IMG/VR virus record: IMGVR_UViG_3300042451_000363
Location: 1 to 27,031 of that record
Length of the DNA: 27,031 bases
DNA from: a virus
Direction: 5' to 3' (one strand)
Positions 21,042-27,031 of the stretch are shown here, piece after piece. Below the pieces are notes generated by a model. It searched no databases. It had not been told where the DNA came from and saw nothing but the letters and a program-made list of their open reading frames with translations. Position 1 is the stretch's first letter, and each line of letters begins with the position of its first letter. Both the position numbers and the translations under genes were made by a program.

Positions 21042-21491
21042 ATGAAATATGCATTATTAACATTGTTAGTATTACTGTTTAACTCACAAAAAGCACACTC
21101 GCAATGGAAACTTAAAAAAATAGACACTAGAGATCTATTGTTTAATGTAGTATCTGTTAAATCACACGGGCTCACACTTAAACTTAAAATCATGGACACT
21201 AGTACTATCATGTATCTTAAAGGAAACTATTTTAGTGATGAGAATCCTTTTATAACACTAGAACTCTTTACAAATGAAGGTGTTAAATACCATAACTTTA
21301 AGAATTCTAAAAGATACTATGATGATATAGTTATACTAACTCATGATCTAAAGAACACTAAAGTTCTTAAAGATTTAAAGAAAGCATTTGCTATTAGAGT
21401 AACTATACAAGATAATACTTTAGGAACTCAATCTGTTTGTTTAAATACAGAGAATTATTTAAATTTATCGAATAACTTTAGTCACGAATAG
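21042..21491 (+). CDS. Secreted/periplasmic protein, 149 aa
   Basis: A 149-residue protein with a clear signal peptide: MKYALLTLLVLLFNSQKAHS, with likely cleavage after AHS. The mature protein is about 125 residues, basic and beta-rich (LLFNVVSVKSHGLTLKLKIM, then ENPFITLELFTNEGV), with a helix (DLKNTKVLKDLKKAFAI) and one cysteine. It would be exported into the periplasm. No domain is recognised. Phages rarely encode secreted proteins outside lysis, so it may act on the host envelope; this is inference. It is followed by a region with a direct repeat and a terminator (21488-21580). Confidence 0.65.
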   Translation: MKYALLTLLVLLFNSQKAHSQWKLKKIDTRDLLFNVVSVKSHGLTLKLKIMDTSTIMYLKGNYFSDENPFITLELFTNEGVKYHNFKNSKRYYDDIVILTHDLKNTKVLKDLKKAFAIRVTIQDNTLGTQSVCLNTENYLNLSNNFSHE

Positions 21492-21553
21492 GTAAGCTCT
21501 TATTAGGAGGATAAACTAATCAGTTGTTTTAAAAAGGCATATAGGTAAGTTCT
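21488..21553 (+). repeat. Short direct repeat ATAGGTAAGyTCT
   Basis: ATAGGTAAGCTCT (21488-21500) recurs as ATAGGTAAGTTCT (21541-21553), 12 of 13 bases identical at a distance of 53 bases. The first copy overlaps the stop of the secreted protein gene. The second abuts the terminator stem at 21554. It may be a binding or processing signal, or chance. Confidence 0.4.
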
Positions 21554-21584
21554 AGCGGGAGAAGAGTGTCCCGCTTCTTTATTT
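21554..21584 (+). terminator. Intrinsic terminator before the lysin gene
   Basis: AGCGGGA (21554-21560) pairs perfectly with TCCCGCT (21569-21575) around an 8-nt loop, followed by TCTTTATTT. It separates the secreted protein unit from the lysin unit. Confidence 0.8.
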
Positions 21585-21604
21585 ATTAACTAATCATTTA
21601 TTTT

Positions 21605-22099
21605 ATGGAACCGTTTAGAAATATGCTTATGATATTCATAGGCGCATCAATGAGTGTACTGCTTATGTCTGTAAGTATCGACACAAAACCTAAAGAAATA
21701 GTAAAGGTTAAAACTAAAGTGATAGAGGTGCAACCACAAGAGATTAAATTCTCTGAAGCTAATCTTCTTAAATTATTACAAGAGCTAAATATTAAAAACT
21801 ACAGAATTATTTATGCTCAAGCAGTCTTAGAGACTGGACACTTTAGATCTAGATCTTTTACTCAAGGGAATAATTTATTCGGAATGAAAGTAGCTAAGTC
21901 TAGACCTACTACTAATTCTGGAGAGTATTTAGGACACGCAAAGTATAATTCTTGGCAAGAAAGTGTATATGACTATGCTTTGTATTACTCTAAATATCTT
22001 TCTAAGTTTAAAACTGAAGAAAGTTATTTTAACTATCTAAAGCAACACTATGCTGAAGACCCAAACTACATTAATAAACTTAAAAAAATCATGAACTAA
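21605..22099 (+). CDS. Membrane-anchored muramidase/glucosaminidase-type lysin
   Basis: A 164-residue lysis protein. Residues about 8-24 (MLMIFIGASMSVLLMSV) form an N-terminal membrane segment or signal anchor. A Lys-rich linker (KVKTKVIEVQPQEIKF) follows. The catalytic domain has YAQAVLETGHF with the likely catalytic Glu76, then GNNLFGMKVAKSR and WQESVYDYALYYSKY, typical of the FlgJ/glucosaminidase (LYZ2, GH73-like) family that cuts the peptidoglycan sugar backbone. With a signal anchor it could be exported without a holin and held on the membrane. Its stop codon overlaps the next ATG (TAATG), so the 72-residue protein is probably translated with it. Confidence 0.8.
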   Translation: MEPFRNMLMIFIGASMSVLLMSVSIDTKPKEIVKVKTKVIEVQPQEIKFSEANLLKLLQELNIKNYRIIYAQAVLETGHFRSRSFTQGNNLFGMKVAKSRPTTNSGEYLGHAKYNSWQESVYDYALYYSKYLSKFKTEESYFNYLKQHYAEDPNYINKLKKIMN

Positions 22100-22317
22100 T
22101 GGAAAAGACAGGAACTTATAAACTATCTGTAAAGAAAGCAGGTACAAAGAAAGCTGAAGAATTATTTAGAGGTAATTACTGGGCGTGTATGACGTATTAT
22201 CATCGTCAAACTCCTTGGAGTTTTATGTTACATCATAAATTTATAGATGATGTTTATACTATAACAAAGGTAAAAACCACTACTACTAAAAAACAAAAAG
22301 AGTCCCTAGTAAAATAG
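22099..22317 (+). CDS. Small basic protein co-translated with the lysin, 72 aa
   Basis: The ATG shares an A with the lysin stop (TAATG), indicating coupled translation. The protein is Lys- and Thr-rich, with a central aromatic stretch (LFRGNYWACMTYYHRQTPWS) and a basic C-terminus (VKTTTTKKQKESLVK). I see no membrane segment, so it is not an obvious holin or spanin. It may help lysis or be unrelated. Its stop codon lies inside the loop of the terminator at 22301-22322. Confidence 0.6.
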   Translation: MEKTGTYKLSVKKAGTKKAEELFRGNYWACMTYYHRQTPWSFMLHHKFIDDVYTITKVKTTTTKKQKESLVK

Positions 22318-22330
22318 GGACTTTTTATTT
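22301..22330 (+). terminator. Intrinsic terminator overlapping the end of the 72-aa gene
   Basis: AGTCCCTA (22301-22308) pairs perfectly with TAGGGACT (22315-22322) around a 6-nt loop (GTAAAA), then TTTTATTTT. The stop codon TAG at 22315-22317 is part of the stem, so coding sequence and terminator overlap. Confidence 0.9.
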
Positions 22331-22344
22331 TAAATCAGAATAAG

Positions 22345-22536
22345 ATGAATTGTATAAAATGTGGTAAACCAGCAGATAAAATATACTCACCTGACTTAGA
22401 TGTCAAGGGTATAGGTATGTGCAATAGACATGAAGAAGAAATTAAAATAGATCTTTTAATTGCACAGTTTCAAGAAAATGGTTGGGAAAAGTTTAAAAAG
22501 AAATATTTAAAATCTAAAGAAAATGAGAAAATTTAG
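22345..22536 (+). CDS. Small zinc-finger-like protein, 63 aa
   Basis: A 63-residue protein with an N-terminal CxxC pair (MNCIKCGKPA, Cys3 and Cys6) and a later Cys26-x2-His29 (MCNRHEEE). This CCCH arrangement should bind one zinc. The C-terminal half is an amphipathic helix rich in Lys (LIAQFQENGWEKFKKKYLKS). It may be a small DNA-, RNA- or protein-binding factor. The following gene starts inside it (14 base overlap), so they are coupled. No family is named. Confidence 0.65.
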   Translation: MNCIKCGKPADKIYSPDLDVKGIGMCNRHEEEIKIDLLIAQFQENGWEKFKKKYLKSKENEKI

Positions 22537-22846
22537 TAAAAAAGAATTAGAATATTTTAGTCAAGGAGATCCTTTATATCCTGATGATAAAAATAAAGTT
22601 AATTCTCTTTATGCAGAAAAAGAAGAATATTTAAGATCTATAGGCGCTACTGATGAAGATATAGAAGAAGGAGATGACTTATGTCCTGAAGAGTTGTGGT
22701 TTTATGCTTGTGATATAGTCGCTTTGTTAGCTGAAGAACTTTTAAAAGAAAGAGAAAGAAAGTATGATAAGTTAATGGGACCTATAGAAGATATAGAAAG
22801 AGAACTTAAATATTTAAAAGAAGCAATAAAATCTAATTTGGAATAA
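22523..22846 (+). CDS. Hypothetical acidic helical protein, 107 aa
   Basis: A 107-residue acidic protein. The N-terminal half has YFSQGDPLYPDDKNKVN and then ATDEDIEEGDDLCPEELWFY, and the C-terminal half is a long charged helix (EELLKERERKYDKLMG, then DIERELKYLKEAIKS). It overlaps the zinc-finger gene by 14 bases and ends 2 bases before the radical SAM gene, suggesting one operon. The acidic nature and coil could indicate a DNA mimic or a partner of the next gene, but nothing proves this. Confidence 0.6.
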   Translation: MRKFSKKELEYFSQGDPLYPDDKNKVNSLYAEKEEYLRSIGATDEDIEEGDDLCPEELWFYACDIVALLAEELLKERERKYDKLMGPIEDIERELKYLKEAIKSNLE

Positions 22847-22848
22847 GT

Positions 22849-23706
22849 ATGCTAGAGAAAGTAACTAGAAAAACGTTTACTATTAGAGAATCTGGTAGAT
22901 CTAGTGATTATATTACTCCATCGTTTGGTTATGGTTGTTTGCTACAATGTGGATATTGCTATATGAAACGACATAAACCTGAAGGTTTATCTGTTGCTAA
23001 GAATATAGGGGATATCTTAACTAGTATAAATAACCATGCATATTTCTATGCAGATGTAGAAAAACCTAATCAAACAGATGAGAAATACATCACCTATGAC
23101 ATAGCTTGTAACGAAGATTTTGCTTTGCATTCTAAATACTATCCTTGGCAGGATATATTTACATTCTTTAGGGATCACCCTGTAGCAAAAGCAACTCTTG
23201 CAACTAAGATTGTACCTATTAACTTTTTAGAATTTGATCCAAAATACAAGGTTCGTATAAGATTTAGTCTTATGCCTCAAAGAATCTCTGATATTTTAGA
23301 GCCAAATACTAGTAAGATAATAGATAGAATCAAAGCTATTGATGCTTTTATAGAATCAGGATACGATGTTCATGTGAACTATTCACCCGTGGTTATCTAT
23401 GAAGGCTGGCAGGAAGATTATAAAGAACTTTTTGAGATGATGAATAACTATGTGGACTACAAAGAATTAGTAAAAGCAGAGGTGATTTTTCTTACTCACA
23501 ATGAAAGTAAGCATCTTTATAATCTAGAAAAAAATATTCCTGGAGAAGAATTACTATGGACTCCTGAAATTCAAGAAAGTAAAATATCTCAGTATGGTGG
23601 TAGAAATGTTAGATACAAACATCATCTTAAAGCTGAGTATATTAAGGAATTTCGAGAAATTCATCGTAACTTAATCGACTGGAACATAATAAGATATATA
23701 TTCTAA
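22849..23706 (+). CDS. Radical SAM protein resembling spore photoproduct lyase
   Basis: A 285-residue radical SAM enzyme. Cys30, Cys34 and Cys37 (GCLLQCGYCY, CxxxCxxC) would hold the 4Fe-4S cluster that cleaves S-adenosylmethionine. The overall pattern follows spore photoproduct lyase (SPL): YDIACNEDF with Cys87 lines up with the lyase cysteine in its EAACTSD segment. RIRFSLMPQRISDILEPNTS matches the RFRFS..S....FEPGTS segment, and VVIYEGWQEDYKELFE matches IYRHEGWERGYFELF. The tyrosines around the third cluster cysteine are also kept. SPL repairs UV thymine dimers of spore DNA by radical chemistry. The N-terminus is shorter than the roughly 340-residue bacterial forms. Repair of phage DNA photoproducts is inferred, or another DNA modification. 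Confidence 0.8.
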   Translation: MLEKVTRKTFTIRESGRSSDYITPSFGYGCLLQCGYCYMKRHKPEGLSVAKNIGDILTSINNHAYFYADVEKPNQTDEKYITYDIACNEDFALHSKYYPWQDIFTFFRDHPVAKATLATKIVPINFLEFDPKYKVRIRFSLMPQRISDILEPNTSKIIDRIKAIDAFIESGYDVHVNYSPVVIYEGWQEDYKELFEMMNNYVDYKELVKAEVIFLTHNESKHLYNLEKNIPGEELLWTPEIQESKISQYGGRNVRYKHHLKAEYIKEFREIHRNLIDWNIIRYIF

Positions 23707-23717
23707 ACTTATTAATT

Positions 23718-23828
23718 ATGAGAAAAATACCTGAATTTTGGCAAGGAGTATTATTAGGCTTTCCTCTAGGAGTTATGTTCTTTGCGCTTGTAATAGTAGT
23801 ATTTATGGAGTTTATACTAAATGTATGA
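23718..23828 (+). CDS. Minute membrane protein, 36 aa
   Basis: A short frame with its ATG right after the radical SAM gene: MRKIPEFWQGVLLGFPLGVM, then FFALVIVVFMEFILNV. A single membrane helix of about 22 residues is evident, with a short positively charged N-terminal side. Its stop overlaps the start of the next tiny frame (ATGA at 23825-23828), an arrangement typical of translated genes. It could be a small holin-type or regulatory membrane peptide; homology cannot be judged. Confidence 0.55.
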   Translation: MRKIPEFWQGVLLGFPLGVMFFALVIVVFMEFILNV

Positions 23829-23911
23829 GAGTATTTAACACCATATTATTATTTATACAATTAATACTTATATTAATAATTGTGAATTTATTATTTAAAA
23901 ACTTAGATTAA
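23825..23911 (+). CDS. Minute membrane protein, 28 aa, overlapping the previous one
   Basis: The frame starts with the ATG that overlaps the preceding stop by 4 bases. It reads MRVFNTILLFIQLILILIIV followed by NLLFKNLD, almost all Leu/Ile, a single membrane helix. Paired overlapping membrane peptides of this kind resemble small lysis-associated or channel pairs, but the evidence is only hydropathy and layout. It ends 5 bases before the 66-residue gene. Confidence 0.5.
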   Translation: MRVFNTILLFIQLILILIIVNLLFKNLD

Positions 23912-23916
23912 AAATT

Positions 23917-24117
23917 ATGAAAGTAGAACTAATTATGAACGGAGCTGTAAAAGTTGTTATGGTTCCAGAGAACGAGCTAGAAAAAATAGCTTTAAATTTG
24001 CTGAGTAAGTGTGAGTTACAAAGCACTGAGATAAACTCACAAATACAAATATTAGATAAAATAGTACATGACGGTTTAATAATTCAAAGTAAAAAACAAC
24101 AAGATGGCAAAGTATAA
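23917..24117 (+). CDS. Hypothetical protein, 66 aa
   Basis: A 66-residue protein starting MKVELIMNGAVKVVMVPENEL, a short beta hairpin, followed by a helix (EKIALNLLSKCELQSTEINS) and a second helix (QIQILDKIVHDGLII) with a basic end. It resembles small phage proteins with a beta-beta-alpha layout but no family is recognised. It overlaps the next gene by 14 bases. Confidence 0.6.
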   Translation: MKVELIMNGAVKVVMVPENELEKIALNLLSKCELQSTEINSQIQILDKIVHDGLIIQSKKQQDGKV

Positions 24118-24298
24118 AATAGTTGCTGAAGATCCAGAGAAAAACATAGTGTCTGGTTTTAGAATAATGGTAAAGAAAAATTGGTACACCCGATGGAAAT
24201 ATGTTAGAAGAACTAATGATCCTTCTGCTCATGCATGGTGGTCTACAAAACGTGGAGCTCAAGCATATATTAATTTCCTGCCTAAAGACAAAAAATAA
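24104..24298 (+). CDS. Small basic aromatic protein, 64 aa
   Basis: A 64-residue, Lys/Arg/Trp-rich protein: MAKYKIVAEDPEKNIVSGFR, then KKNWYTRWKYVRRTNDP and HAWWSTKRGAQAYINFLPKD. The pI is clearly high, and the aromatic-basic pattern suggests nucleic acid binding, like small phage proteins that bind DNA or RNA. No named family is evident. It is in a chain of overlapping or closely spaced genes leading to the DNA polymerase. Confidence 0.6.
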   Translation: MAKYKIVAEDPEKNIVSGFRIMVKKNWYTRWKYVRRTNDPSAHAWWSTKRGAQAYINFLPKDKK

Positions 24299-24300
24299 CT

Positions 24301-24423
24301 ATGAGACATATCTACAAACAAGGCATAAATTCAATAAGAATAATGCTTAGATATAAAAAACTCAATAGTAAACTTCGTCATAGAGCTTATAAAGTTTATA
24401 TAAACAACGAAGACGGTAACTAA
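24301..24423 (+). CDS. Very small basic protein, 40 aa
   Basis: The frame from the ATG at 24301 encodes MRHIYKQGINSIRIMLRYKK and then LNSKLRHRAYKVYINNEDGN, highly basic with Arg, Lys and His, then a short acidic end. It begins 2 bases after the preceding stop and ends 3 bases before the DNA polymerase ATG, which supports reality by spacing. It resembles a small RNA- or DNA-binding peptide; function unknown. Confidence 0.5.
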   Translation: MRHIYKQGINSIRIMLRYKKLNSKLRHRAYKVYINNEDGN

Positions 24424-24426
24424 TCA

Positions 24427-26436
24427 ATGATTTATTTAGTAACAAATCAACAGGCTATGTTTAGTCCTGTAGGGTATTCTATGGCTACTGTCGAAGAGTC
24501 TTTAGAATACCTGGAACAATTAGAAATTATAGGTTTCGATACAGAAACAAGAGGTTTGGATCCTTTTACAAAGGAGTTACTTTCTATGCAGCTAGGTGAT
24601 CAAGAGAAACAGTACGTTGTAGACTGTCAGTCTGTAGATCCTAAGTTATATAAGAAAGTATTGGAGAGTAAGATGCTAATAATGCACAATGCAAAGTTTG
24701 ATCTTAGATTTCTGTATTACTATAACATTGTTCCTACACAAATATTTGATAGCTTTTTAGTAGAAAGAATCTTGACAACAGGTATAGACACAGCTAGAAG
24801 ATCTCTAGACGCAGTAGTATATAAATACTGTAAGATAGAGCTCGATAAATCTGTGCGTGGAAATATCCATCGTGAAGGTCTTTCTACTAGAGTTATTAAA
24901 TATGCTGCTGATGATGTTAAGTATCTTCATCAAGTAAAACGTAAGCAAGAAGTTGCACTACAAGAAAAGAACCTGCATAAAACTGCAAGTTTAGACAATC
25001 AATTTGTATGTGTGTTGGCTTATATAGAATTCTGCGGTATGTATATGAATCCTGAAGACTGGCGCAATAAATGCGACGATGATCTCAAAGATTTAAACAC
25101 TGTAAAGTTATTACTTGATGAGTTTATACTAAACAATCAAAGCACTTATCCTCAATATATTGATAATCAATTATCTCTATTTGACGATGGTATAAAATGT
25201 AAGTTAAATTGGGCTTCTTCTAAGCAAGTAATTCCGTTTATGCAAAGTCTTGGTGTAGATACCTTGACTAAAGATAAAGAGACGGGACTAATGAAGCATT
25301 CTGTAGACAAGAAAGTACTTGGCCCACAGAAGAAGAAACATCCTATTATCTCTACTTACATAGAATATACTGAGCATCAAAAGGTAGTTAGTACCTATGG
25401 AGAAAATTGGTTTGATTATATTAATCCTGTGACGGGTAGAATACATAGTAATTATACCCAAATAATGAACACAGGCAGACTATCTAGTGGCCAAAAGGGT
25501 AAACCTAAGCAAGGTATCCCTCAAATGCCTAATATGCAAAATATTCCTTCCGATAATCGTACTAGAGGATGCTTCCAAGCAGAGCCTGGCAACTTACTAA
25601 TAGTAAGCGATTACTCTGGGCAAGAGCAAATTGTACTTGCAAATAAATCTATGGACAAAGATTTGATTTATTTCTATCAACAAGGTCTCGGGGATATGCA
25701 TTCATTTGTGGCGTCTAAGATTTTCCCTGAGTTAAGTTCTTTAACTCTTGATGAGATTAAAGATAAACATAAGGATAAAAGACAGATTGCAAAGGGTGCA
25801 GGTTTTGCTATTAACTATGGCGGTACGGGTATAACTATTTCTCAAAATCTTAGTTTGTCTATACAGGAAGGTGAAGAAGTTTACAAAGAATACTTCAAAG
25901 CTTTTCCTGGATTAGCAAATTATTTTAAAACTGAGAAAGCTAGAGCACTTAAGTTAGGATACATACAGTTTAATAATATTAGCAGAAGAAAATGTTTCAT
26001 TCCTTTCTTTGAAGACTATGAAAGACTGCACAAAGAAATATATGAAACAGACGGGTTTTGGGAGGATTATAAGTTGGAAAAGTCAAAAAATTCTAGTATT
26101 TTTATAAACCATTTCAAGCCAAAAGTTCGAGAATATTTCATGAAAAAAGGTGACATCGAAAGAATGTCTCTTAATTATCCTATCCAAGGTACTTCTGCGG
26201 ATATTACCAAACTTGCTGGCATTTATTTTTTCAAATATCTAGTAGAGAATAACTTAGTATTTAAAGTCAAACTGCCTAATGTTGTCCATGACGAGTGGAT
26301 AGTAGAAGCACCTGAAGATATGGCTAAGAATATTAGTAAAGTTCTACAAGAGTGTATGGAAAGAGCGGGTGATGTATTTTGTAAAACAATTAAACTTAGG
26401 GCAGAGCCCTGTATAACGCGATTTTGGAAACATTAA
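24427..26436 (+). CDS. Family A DNA polymerase with 3'-5' exonuclease
   Basis: A 669-residue replicative polymerase. The proofreading exonuclease shows GFDTET (Asp38, Glu40), HNAKFD (Asp92) and YAADD (Tyr159, Asp163). The polymerase domain shows the T-type TGRLSSG and PNMQNIP segments. It also shows motif A VSDYSGQE (Asp395, Glu400), motif B RQIAKGAGFAINYG (Arg452, Lys456, Phe460, Tyr464) and motif C HDEW (His621, Asp622, Glu623). The 5'-3' nuclease domain of bacterial Pol I is absent, as in T7-like enzymes. Motif A is unusual: DYSGQEQI replaces the common DYSQIELR. The Phe at the O-helix position that governs ddNTP discrimination is kept. The next gene begins immediately (26437), suggesting coupling. 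Confidence 0.95.
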   Translation: MIYLVTNQQAMFSPVGYSMATVEESLEYLEQLEIIGFDTETRGLDPFTKELLSMQLGDQEKQYVVDCQSVDPKLYKKVLESKMLIMHNAKFDLRFLYYYNIVPTQIFDSFLVERILTTGIDTARRSLDAVVYKYCKIELDKSVRGNIHREGLSTRVIKYAADDVKYLHQVKRKQEVALQEKNLHKTASLDNQFVCVLAYIEFCGMYMNPEDWRNKCDDDLKDLNTVKLLLDEFILNNQSTYPQYIDNQLSLFDDGIKCKLNWASSKQVIPFMQSLGVDTLTKDKETGLMKHSVDKKVLGPQKKKHPIISTYIEYTEHQKVVSTYGENWFDYINPVTGRIHSNYTQIMNTGRLSSGQKGKPKQGIPQMPNMQNIPSDNRTRGCFQAEPGNLLIVSDYSGQEQIVLANKSMDKDLIYFYQQGLGDMHSFVASKIFPELSSLTLDEIKDKHKDKRQIAKGAGFAINYGGTGITISQNLSLSIQEGEEVYKEYFKAFPGLANYFKTEKARALKLGYIQFNNISRRKCFIPFFEDYERLHKEIYETDGFWEDYKLEKSKNSSIFINHFKPKVREYFMKKGDIERMSLNYPIQGTSADITKLAGIYFFKYLVENNLVFKVKLPNVVHDEWIVEAPEDMAKNISKVLQECMERAGDVFCKTIKLRAEPCITRFWKH

Positions 26437-26862
26437 ATGGAAAAGAGAAAAAGAGGAGGTAAAACTCAAGTGGGTAATCTTGATATATCTGAAAGAATAG
26501 AAAAACTAAAGAAAGAGATAGAAAAATTAGAATCTATATTATATCTACAAGAATACTTTGCTAAGATTAAAAGTTATCGGGGTATATATATGGTAGAGAT
26601 GCGTAGATATTTTTCTGTAAAACTAGAACAAGAAGGTTTTTCTATATCCGAGATAGGAAGAATTATTGGTAAGCATCACTCTAGTGTTATCCATATGTTG
26701 AAAGAAAATTTTAACGATGATGTAACAGAAGTAGTCAATGCTAATGCTGATAAGTGGGTTGCAGAAGGACTTTATCCTAAAAGTTATGCCACATCTGATG
26801 TGTCTTATTTACATCCAAAAGGAACAAGAACAGTTGTTAAATACAAATTAGTACAATTATGA
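26437..26862 (+). CDS. Small protein with DnaA domain IV-like helix-turn-helix
   Basis: A 141-residue protein. It has a basic start (MEKRKRGGKTQVGN), then a coiled-coil-like helix (ISERIEKLKKEIEKLESILY). Residues about 55-90 read MRRYFSVKLEQEGFSISEIG, then RIIGKHHSSVIHML. This closely follows the DnaA domain IV helix-turn-helix, where 'LSLPEIG..FG.RDHTTVIHA' reads DnaA boxes. The AAA+ domain of DnaA is absent. The C-terminal part contains KWVAEGLYPKSYATSDV and a basic end. It likely binds DnaA-box-like sites, perhaps in the phage origin or to compete with the host initiator. Its ATG directly follows the polymerase stop, and its own stop overlaps the helicase ATG. Confidence 0.75.
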   Translation: MEKRKRGGKTQVGNLDISERIEKLKKEIEKLESILYLQEYFAKIKSYRGIYMVEMRRYFSVKLEQEGFSISEIGRIIGKHHSSVIHMLKENFNDDVTEVVNANADKWVAEGLYPKSYATSDVSYLHPKGTRTVVKYKLVQL

Positions 26863-27031
26863 GTATAGATAGAACATCTAGACAAATTGAGGGTTTAAGG
26901 CGCTGGAGAGCTAGTAATTTTTGTGGTATTGCTGAATATCCTACAGGATTCGGTAAGACTTACACAGCAATTATGGCTATCAAAGGTATGGTAACAAAGG
27001 TAGGACTAGAAAGTTGCCTTGTTATTGTGCC
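26859..27031 (+). CDS. SF2 (SNF2/DEAD-like) helicase, N-terminal part, runs off right edge
   Basis: The ATG overlaps the previous stop (ATGA). The visible 57 residues read MSIDRTSRQIEGLRRWRASN, then FCGIAEYPTGFGKTYTAIMA. The TGFGKT segment is helicase motif I (Walker A), preceded by the Q-motif-like 'RQIEGLRRW' found in SF2 helicases of the type II restriction/SNF2 branch. The trailing VGLESCLVIV(P) looks like motif Ia. The rest lies beyond the window. The position next to the polymerase agrees with the SNF2-family helicase of crAss-like replication modules; the exact subfamily cannot be determined. Confidence 0.85.
   Translation, partial: MSIDRTSRQIEGLRRWRASNFCGIAEYPTGFGKTYTAIMAIKGMVTKVGLESCLVIV

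Noticed and set aside
21506-21511. AGGAGG as a ribosome binding site
   Set aside because: No start codon with an open frame follows at a suitable distance, and other genes here do not use Shine-Dalgarno sequences.
23957-24262. 101-codon minus-strand frame
   Set aside because: It is opposite two closely packed plus-strand genes whose starts and stops interlock; its hydrophobic and Cys/Phe-rich sequence is typical of an antisense shadow.
1-27031. Reassigned stop codon (TAG or TGA), as in some crAss-like phages
   Set aside because: Long genes are intact under the standard code, and TAA, TAG and TGA all serve as closely spaced gene ends.
1-27031. CRISPR array, insertion sequence, integrase or lysogeny module
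   Set aside because: No regularly spaced repeats, no transposase or recombinase motifs and no attachment-site pair were seen.

Overview
This window looks like part of a lytic, podovirus-type phage of the crAss-like group (Crassvirales), infecting a Bacteroidota host, perhaps a flavobacterium. The identification is mine, made by reading the translations; no database was searched. It rests on four things. A leftward block runs terminase large subunit, portal, an acidic scaffold-like protein, then a 503-residue major capsid protein. An IHF/HU-like gene lies upstream of the terminase. An opposed rightward block holds a family A DNA polymerase followed by an SF2 helicase. The DNA is AT-rich, with A/T-rich rather than Shine-Dalgarno starts. 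Stops are used as in the standard code; I see no sign of the stop reassignment known in some relatives. There is no integrase or other lysogeny gene.

Layout. 1-17953 is read leftward and is the late region. From upstream to downstream it holds a RepL/MarR-like winged-helix gene, a small winged-helix gene, several unknown or regulatory ORFs, the IHF-like gene, a possible small-terminase candidate, a Zn-ribbon protein, TerL, portal, scaffold candidate, major capsid protein, connector and structural proteins, then a string of small tail or appendage proteins that runs off the left edge. Two strong intrinsic terminators lie inside this block, after the capsid gene and after the 433-residue structural gene, and probably set expression steps. 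17954-18346 is a divergent control region with tandem palindromes and GC-rich hairpins in AT-rich DNA. From 18347 rightward comes the early/middle region: many tiny or secreted proteins, each short unit closed by a terminator; a muramidase-type lysin; a spore-photoproduct-lyase-like radical SAM protein; two minute membrane peptides; DNA polymerase; a small protein with a DnaA domain IV-like helix-turn-helix; and the start of an SF2 helicase that runs off the right edge.

The most unusual element is a structured RNA at about 19861-20015. It has a perfect tRNA-type acceptor stem and an abutting T arm, but about 77 nt with their own hairpins replace the anticodon loop, and both elbow-contact signatures (D-loop GG and T-loop C56) are missing. 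Other points of interest are the tandem operator-like palindromes at 18019-18072, the lyase-like enzyme, the DnaA-like protein, and cysteine clusters in tail proteins.
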